Assembly: GCA_040881985.1 (NCBI GenBank)
Contig: JBBECE010000017.1
Location: 1 to 28,135, forward strand
Length of the DNA: 28,135 nt
Source of the DNA: JBBECE01 sp040881985
GTDB taxonomy: Bacteria; Pseudomonadota; Alphaproteobacteria; Rhizobiales; Devosiaceae
Direction of reading: 5' to 3'
The notes beneath the pieces were generated by a model that saw only the letters and a list, made by a program, of their open reading frames with translations, was not told where the DNA came from and ran no database searches. Positions 23,944-28,135 of this stretch are shown piece by piece; the stretch's first letter is position 1, and every line of letters begins with the position of its first letter. The translations under genes and the position numbers were made by a program.

Positions 23944-25350
23944 CTACATATTGATGGTTCCGTCCCCGGCACCGAGCGCCGCCTCGCGGATCGCCTCAGA
24001 CAGCGTCGGATGGGCGTGGCAGGTGCGCGCCAGATCCTCGGCCGAACCGCCGAACTCCATCAAGACCGCGAGTTCATGGATGAGCTCCCCGGCGCTCTGC
24101 CCGACAATGTGGGCCCCGAGCACCCGGTCAGTCGCCTTGTCGGCGAGCAGCTTCACGAAACCTTCAGTTGCGAGCATCGCCCGGGCCCGCGCATTGGCGG
24201 TGAACGGGAACTTCGAGCTCTTGTAGGGGACGCCCTCGGCTTTCAGCTCCTCCTCGGTCTTGCCGACCGAGGCGATTTCGGGCCTGGTATAGACGACGGC
24301 GGGAATGACCCCGTAATTCACACGCCCGGCCCGGCCCGCGAGGATTTCGGCGACCGCCACGCCTTCGTCCTCGGCCTTGTGGGCGAGCATCGGCCCGGCG
24401 ATCACATCGCCGATCGCAAAGATGCCAGCGACGTTGGTGGCAAAATGCGCGTCGGTCTTGACCCGCCCCCGCGCGTCGAGCGCCACCCCCGCCTTCTCCA
24501 GCCCGAGACCCGCAGTGAACGGCCGCCGCCCGATTGCGACCAGCACCACATCCGCCTCGTTGTCGCTCGCCTCGCCGCCCTTGGCCGGTTCGACCTTCGC
24601 CTTCAGCGCCTTGCCCGATAAATCGACCCCCGTGACCTTGCTGCCGAGCCTGAACTGGAACCCCAGCTTTTCGAACAGGCGCTGGGCCTGCCGGGCCACC
24701 TCGGCGTCCATCCCCGGCAGGATGCCGTCGAGAAATTCGACGACCGTGACCTTGGCCCCGAGCCGCGCCCAGACCGAGCCGAGCTCAAGGCCGATAACGC
24801 CCGCGCCGATGATCAACAGCCGGCCCGGCACCTTGTCGAGCGTCAACGCCCCGGTCGAGGTGACGATTCGCTTTTCGTCGATCACGATGCCCGGCAAAGG
24901 CGTCGGTTCCGATCCGGTCGCGATCACGATCGCCTTGCTGGCGACCGTCTGAGGCTCGCCCCTCTCCGGCGTCACCCTCACCTTGCCCGGCGCCTCAATG
25001 ACTCCGGTGCCGCGGAAGGTCGTGATCTTGTTCTTCTTGAAAAGATAGTCGAGGCCCGAGGTATTCGAGTCGACCGTCTCGTCCTTGTGCTTCATCATCG
25101 CCGCAAGGTTGAAGCCCGGCTTGCCGACCTCGATCCCGAAGCGCGGGAAATGCATGCCGATCTCTTCGTAGCGTTCGGTCACATGCAGCAGCGCTTTCGA
25201 CGGAATGCAGCCGATATTGACGCAGGTGCCCCCGTGCGTCGCCCGCTTTTCGACCACTGCCACCTTCAGGCCTAGCTGGGCGGCGCGGATCGCGCCCACA
25301 TAGCCTCCCGGACCGGTGCCGATGACCGTCAGGTCGAACCCGTCCGCCAT
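23944..25350 (-). CDS. lpdA: Dihydrolipoyl dehydrogenase (E3)
   Basis: E3 reoxidises the lipoyl group of 2-oxo acid dehydrogenase complexes and passes electrons to NAD+. The 468 residues contain the FAD-binding GTGPGG (11-16), the redox disulfide Cys43/Cys48 in GGTCVNIGCIPSKALL, a second dinucleotide motif GAGVIGLELGSVW, the second FAD segment IFAIGDV, and the active-site HAHPTLSEA near the C-terminus. GGGGGA precedes the ATG. It is the last gene of the sucA-sucB-exporter operon, so it is the E3 of the 2-oxoglutarate complex and possibly shared with others. Confidence 0.98.
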   Translation of the reverse strand: MADGFDLTVIGTGPGGYVGAIRAAQLGLKVAVVEKRATHGGTCVNIGCIPSKALLHVTERYEEIGMHFPRFGIEVGKPGFNLAAMMKHKDETVDSNTSGLDYLFKKNKITTFRGTGVIEAPGKVRVTPERGEPQTVASKAIVIATGSEPTPLPGIVIDEKRIVTSTGALTLDKVPGRLLIIGAGVIGLELGSVWARLGAKVTVVEFLDGILPGMDAEVARQAQRLFEKLGFQFRLGSKVTGVDLSGKALKAKVEPAKGGEASDNEADVVLVAIGRRPFTAGLGLEKAGVALDARGRVKTDAHFATNVAGIFAIGDVIAGPMLAHKAEDEGVAVAEILAGRAGRVNYGVIPAVVYTRPEIASVGKTEEELKAEGVPYKSSKFPFTANARARAMLATEGFVKLLADKATDRVLGAHIVGQSAGELIHELAVLMEFGGSAEDLARTCHAHPTLSEAIREAALGAGDGTINM

Positions 25351-25362
25351 GTCGTCCCCCGT

Positions 25363-26001
25363 TCAGTTCCGCCGCGTCACCGCGACCGTGATGGCCAGAA
25401 AAATCAGCGCTGCCCCGGTCGCCCGGTTGAACCATTGCCCCATCCGGTAGAAGCCCGCCCGGATTCGAGCGGTGGTGAAGAACAGCGACACCAGCGCGAA
25501 CCAGCAAAACAGCATCAGGCTCATCGAGGCAACATAGAAGCCTTTGGTGACGGAGGGTGTCGCGGCCGCGACGAGCGTCGTGAACAACGACAGGAAGAAC
25601 AGGACCGCCTTGGGATTAAGGAGATTGGTCAGGAACCCGATGCCGAACGCCCTCGGCGCACTCATCGGCCGCCGCGCCGACCCGTCGAGGCCTTCCGGCG
25701 GCTGCGGCGGCGGCGCCCGCAGTGCCAAAATCCCGAGCCACACAAGATAGGCGGCCCCGACGAATTTCAGCACGGTGAAGGCGACGAGCGACTGCGCAAC
25801 GATGAGTCCAATGCCGAGCACGGTATAGGCGCCGTGGACGAGGATCGCCGAGGCGATTCCGGCGCTGGTGATGATCGCCGCCCGCCGCCCGTGGGCGATC
25901 GACTGGCGCAGGACCATCGCGAAGTCCGGGCCGGGTGAAATCGCGCCGATCCCAAACGCCAGCATCAGTGCGGCATATTCAAGCCAAGGAAATCCGCTCA
26001 T
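25363..26001 (-). CDS. LysE/RhtB family amino-acid exporter
   Basis: Members of this inner-membrane family export amino acids such as lysine, homoserine, threonine or leucine; the substrate here is unknown. The 212 residues show about six hydrophobic segments and the family signature AISPGPDFAMVLRQS near residues 20-34, with NPKAVLFFLSLF in the middle. A Pro-rich cytoplasmic loop lies at about 105-125. The start is ATG 26001. It lies 64 bases after sucB and 12 bases before lpdA on the same strand, so it is very likely co-transcribed with the 2-oxoglutarate dehydrogenase genes. Confidence 0.92.
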   Translation of the reverse strand: MSGFPWLEYAALMLAFGIGAISPGPDFAMVLRQSIAHGRRAAIITSAGIASAILVHGAYTVLGIGLIVAQSLVAFTVLKFVGAAYLVWLGILALRAPPPQPPEGLDGSARRPMSAPRAFGIGFLTNLLNPKAVLFFLSLFTTLVAAATPSVTKGFYVASMSLMLFCWFALVSLFFTTARIRAGFYRMGQWFNRATGAALIFLAITVAVTRRN

Positions 26002-26065
26002 GGCACGCGCTTCCTGCGGCTGTCGCCGCCGAATAGATCAACGGGCGCGGTCATGCGAATTGCCC

Positions 26066-27313
26066 TCAGAGATCGAGCACCAAACGCTGTGGGTCCTCTA
26101 GGCTTTCCTTGACCCGGATGAGGAAGGTCACCGCTTCCCTGCCGTCGACGACCCGGTGATCGTAGGAGAGCGCCAAATACATCATCGGCCGGATGACGAT
26201 CTGGCCTGCGACCACGACCGGCCGTTCCTCAATCTTGTGCATGCCGAGAATGCCCGACTGCGGGGCATTGAGGATCGGGGTCGACATCAGCGACCCATAG
26301 ACCCCGCCGTTCGAAATGGTGAAAGTGCCGCCCTGCATATCCTGCATCGTCAGCTTGCCGTCGCGCGCAGCCGCTCCGAGCCGGGCGATTTCTGTCTCGA
26401 TCTCGGCAATGCCCAGTGTGTCGGCGTCGCGCACCACCGGGACGACCAGTCCCTTTTCAGTACCGACCGCGACCCCGATATGCGCGTAGTTCTTGTAGAC
26501 GATCTCGTCGCCGTCGATTTCGGCATTGACCGCCGGGATTTCCTTCAGCCCATGGCAGACCGCCATGGTGAAAAAGCCCATGAAGCCGAGCTTCACGCCG
26601 TGCTTCTTTTCGAACAGTTCCTTGTAGTGGCCGCGCAGATCCATCACCGGCTTCATGTCCACCTCGTTGAAGGTGGTCAGCATCGCCGCGGAGTTCTGTG
26701 CGTCCTTCAGGCGTCGCGCGATGGTCTGGCGAAGTCGGGTCATCTTCACCCGTTCCTCGCGCGCCTCGTCCCCCGCAACCGACGGCTCGCGCACGGCTTT
26801 GGCGGCGACAGGCGCCGGAGCGGTCGCCTTTTCGAGAAGCCTGGTCACGTCTTCTTTTAGCACCTGACCGCGTTTGCCCGAACCCTTGATCTCGCCCGGA
26901 TCGATCCCGGCCTCCGCCAGCATTTTGGCCGCCGAGGGCGCCGGCGGCGCGGCGGCCGGCTTGGCCGGGGTGATCTCGGCCTTCTTGGCCTGACCGTTGG
27001 GTTGAGGGGTGGCCTCCGCGGCCATTTGTTTCGGACGCGCCACCGCGGCGGTAGGTTTCGCCTTGTCGCCGGCCGCGCTCTCGGCGATCGCCCCGATCAG
27101 CGCCCCGACCGCGACCGTCTCGCCTTGCCTGGCGGTGATCGCCTCGATCGTCCCGGCGACCGGGGCGGGCAACTCGATCGTCACCTTGTCGGTCTCGAGT
27201 TCGACCAGCGGCTCGTCGGCGATCACCGCGTCACCGACCTTCTTGTACCATTGGCCGATGGTCGCCTCGGTGACGCTTTCGCCCAGCGCCGGCACCTTGA
27301 TCTCGATGGACAT
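26066..27313 (-). CDS. sucB: Dihydrolipoyl succinyltransferase, E2 of 2-oxoglutarate dehydrogenase
   Basis: E2 transfers the succinyl group to CoA and forms the core of the complex. I chose ATG 27313 (415 residues), since SIEIKVPALGESVTEATI is the conserved start; an in-frame ATG 42 bases upstream lacks support. The lipoyl domain has its modified Lys43 in LETDKVTIEL. An Ala/Pro linker and a peripheral-subunit-binding domain (SAAKMLAEAGIDPGEIKGSG) follow. The catalytic domain has LSYDHRVVDGREAVTFL with the active-site histidine, and DPQRLVLDL ends it. These are succinyl- rather than acetyltransferase features. sucA lies 31 bases upstream. Confidence 0.98.
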   Translation of the reverse strand: MSIEIKVPALGESVTEATIGQWYKKVGDAVIADEPLVELETDKVTIELPAPVAGTIEAITARQGETVAVGALIGAIAESAAGDKAKPTAAVARPKQMAAEATPQPNGQAKKAEITPAKPAAAPPAPSAAKMLAEAGIDPGEIKGSGKRGQVLKEDVTRLLEKATAPAPVAAKAVREPSVAGDEAREERVKMTRLRQTIARRLKDAQNSAAMLTTFNEVDMKPVMDLRGHYKELFEKKHGVKLGFMGFFTMAVCHGLKEIPAVNAEIDGDEIVYKNYAHIGVAVGTEKGLVVPVVRDADTLGIAEIETEIARLGAAARDGKLTMQDMQGGTFTISNGGVYGSLMSTPILNAPQSGILGMHKIEERPVVVAGQIVIRPMMYLALSYDHRVVDGREAVTFLIRVKESLEDPQRLVLDL

Positions 27314-27344
27314 GACGTCAGAATCCTTCGTGAAAATTCCACCG

Positions 27345-28135
27345 CTAGTCGGCAAACGCCTCGTCGAGGAACGCCTCGAGCTGCGCGGTATGCGTCCGCG
27401 TCAGCCCGGTCGCGGTCGACGCCGCCGCCGCCCGCCCCACATAGCGCGGCCGCTCCCCGCTTCGGCCCATCTGTTCGAGCACCCATTCCACATAGGGCTG
27501 GATGAAGGCCCAGGCACCCATGTTCTTCGGCTCCTCCTGGCACCAGAGAATCCGGGCGTTCGGGAACCGGCTCAACTCGTCATGCATCGCCTTGGCCGGG
27601 AATGGATAGAGTTGTTCGAGCCGCATCAGATAGACGTCGGTGATTTTGCGCTGCTCGCGGCTTTCGAGGAGGTCGTAATAGACCTTGCCCGAGCACATGA
27701 TCAGGCGCCTGATTTCCTTGTCGGGGGAGAGCTTGACCGCAGTCGTCTTGCCCGGCGTTTCGGCATCGTCCCACAACAGGCGATGGAAGGTCGAGTCGGC
27801 GCCGAATTCCTCGAGCGAGGAGACGCACCTTTTGTGCCGCAGGAGCGATTTCGGCGTCATCAGGATCAGCGGCTTGCGGAAATCGCGCTTCAGCTGGCGC
27901 CTGAGGACATGGAAATAGTTCGCCGGGGTCGTGCAATTGGCGACCTGGATATTGTCTTCTGCGCAAAGCTGCAGGAACCGTTCCAGCCGCGCCGAGGAAT
28001 GTTCCGGTCCCTGCCCTTCGTAGCCGTGCGGCAGCAGCAGCACGAGCCCCGACATTCTGAGCCACTTGCGCTCACCCGAGGAGATGAACTGGTCGATGAC
28101 CACCTGCGCGCCGTTGGCGAAGTCGCCGAACTGCG
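27345..28135 (-). CDS. sucA: 2-oxoglutarate dehydrogenase E1 component (C-terminal part)
   Basis: E1 is the thiamine-diphosphate enzyme that decarboxylates 2-oxoglutarate and succinylates the E2 lipoyl arm. Only the last ~263 residues are in the window; the gene continues past 28135. The visible part holds QFGDFANGAQVVIDQFISSG, LLLPHGYEGQGPEHSSARLE, the MTPKSLLRHK segment and the final WCQEEPKNMGAWAF, all diagnostic of OdhA/SucA. It is intact to its TAG stop and is the first gene visible of sucA-sucB-lysE-lpdA. Confidence 0.98.
   Translation of the reverse strand, partial: QFGDFANGAQVVIDQFISSGERKWLRMSGLVLLLPHGYEGQGPEHSSARLERFLQLCAEDNIQVANCTTPANYFHVLRRQLKRDFRKPLILMTPKSLLRHKRCVSSLEEFGADSTFHRLLWDDAETPGKTTAVKLSPDKEIRRLIMCSGKVYYDLLESREQRKITDVYLMRLEQLYPFPAKAMHDELSRFPNARILWCQEEPKNMGAWAFIQPYVEWVLEQMGRSGERPRYVGRAAAASTATGLTRTHTAQLEAFLDEAFAD

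Overview
The window is a GC-rich, almost fully coding chromosomal segment of an alphaproteobacterium, most likely of the order Hyphomicrobiales (Rhizobiales). Three things suggest this: the gene orders rplU-rpmA-GNAT-obgE-proBA-nadD-rsfS-rlmH and priA/atpHAGDC next to xerC and the sucAB-lpdA operon; the F1-only atp operon (atpHAGDC without atpIBEF); and an alphaproteobacterial type of L21 with a long basic tail. I assign no genus. There is no sign of prophage, transposon, CRISPR array or plasmid functions.

Left part, plus strand (1-14318). A tRNA-Ser(CGA) lies on the minus strand at the very edge. It is followed by an exported metallo-beta-lactamase-fold protein whose last ~25 codons are out of frame. 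A good sigma-70-type promoter then starts the ribosome/GTPase/proline cluster: rplU (with an extra helix-hairpin-helix domain), rpmA, two paralogous acetyltransferases, obgE, proB, proA and nadD, most of them overlapping or a few bases apart. After a 171-base gap come rsfS, rlmH, an EnvC-like murein hydrolase activator and the tail protease ctpA. A YibQ-type divergent polysaccharide deacetylase, rppH, an AAC(6')-like acetyltransferase and an aspartate/glutamate racemase complete the strand. The themes are ribosome assembly, NAD and proline synthesis, and cell-wall remodelling at division.

Middle, minus strand (14323-21590). priA is followed by a 193-base leader region and atpH-atpA-atpG-atpD-atpC, which encode the five soluble F1 subunits in order. 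The operon meets the racemase gene tail to tail with only four bases between stop codons.

Right part. xerC runs divergently from priA. After it comes the least familiar gene here: an exported protein built from six copies of a ~55-residue Asp-rich module with two invariant cysteines. A 12-bp hairpin separates it from the convergent minus-strand operon sucA (cut by the window edge), sucB, a LysE-family exporter and lpdA, i.e. the 2-oxoglutarate dehydrogenase complex with an amino-acid exporter inserted.

The best candidate for undescribed biology is the six-repeat exported protein. Secondary points are the L21-HHH extension, the broken metallo-beta-lactamase tail, and the exporter embedded in the oxoglutarate dehydrogenase operon. 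Identifications rest on reading motifs by eye; no database search was run.
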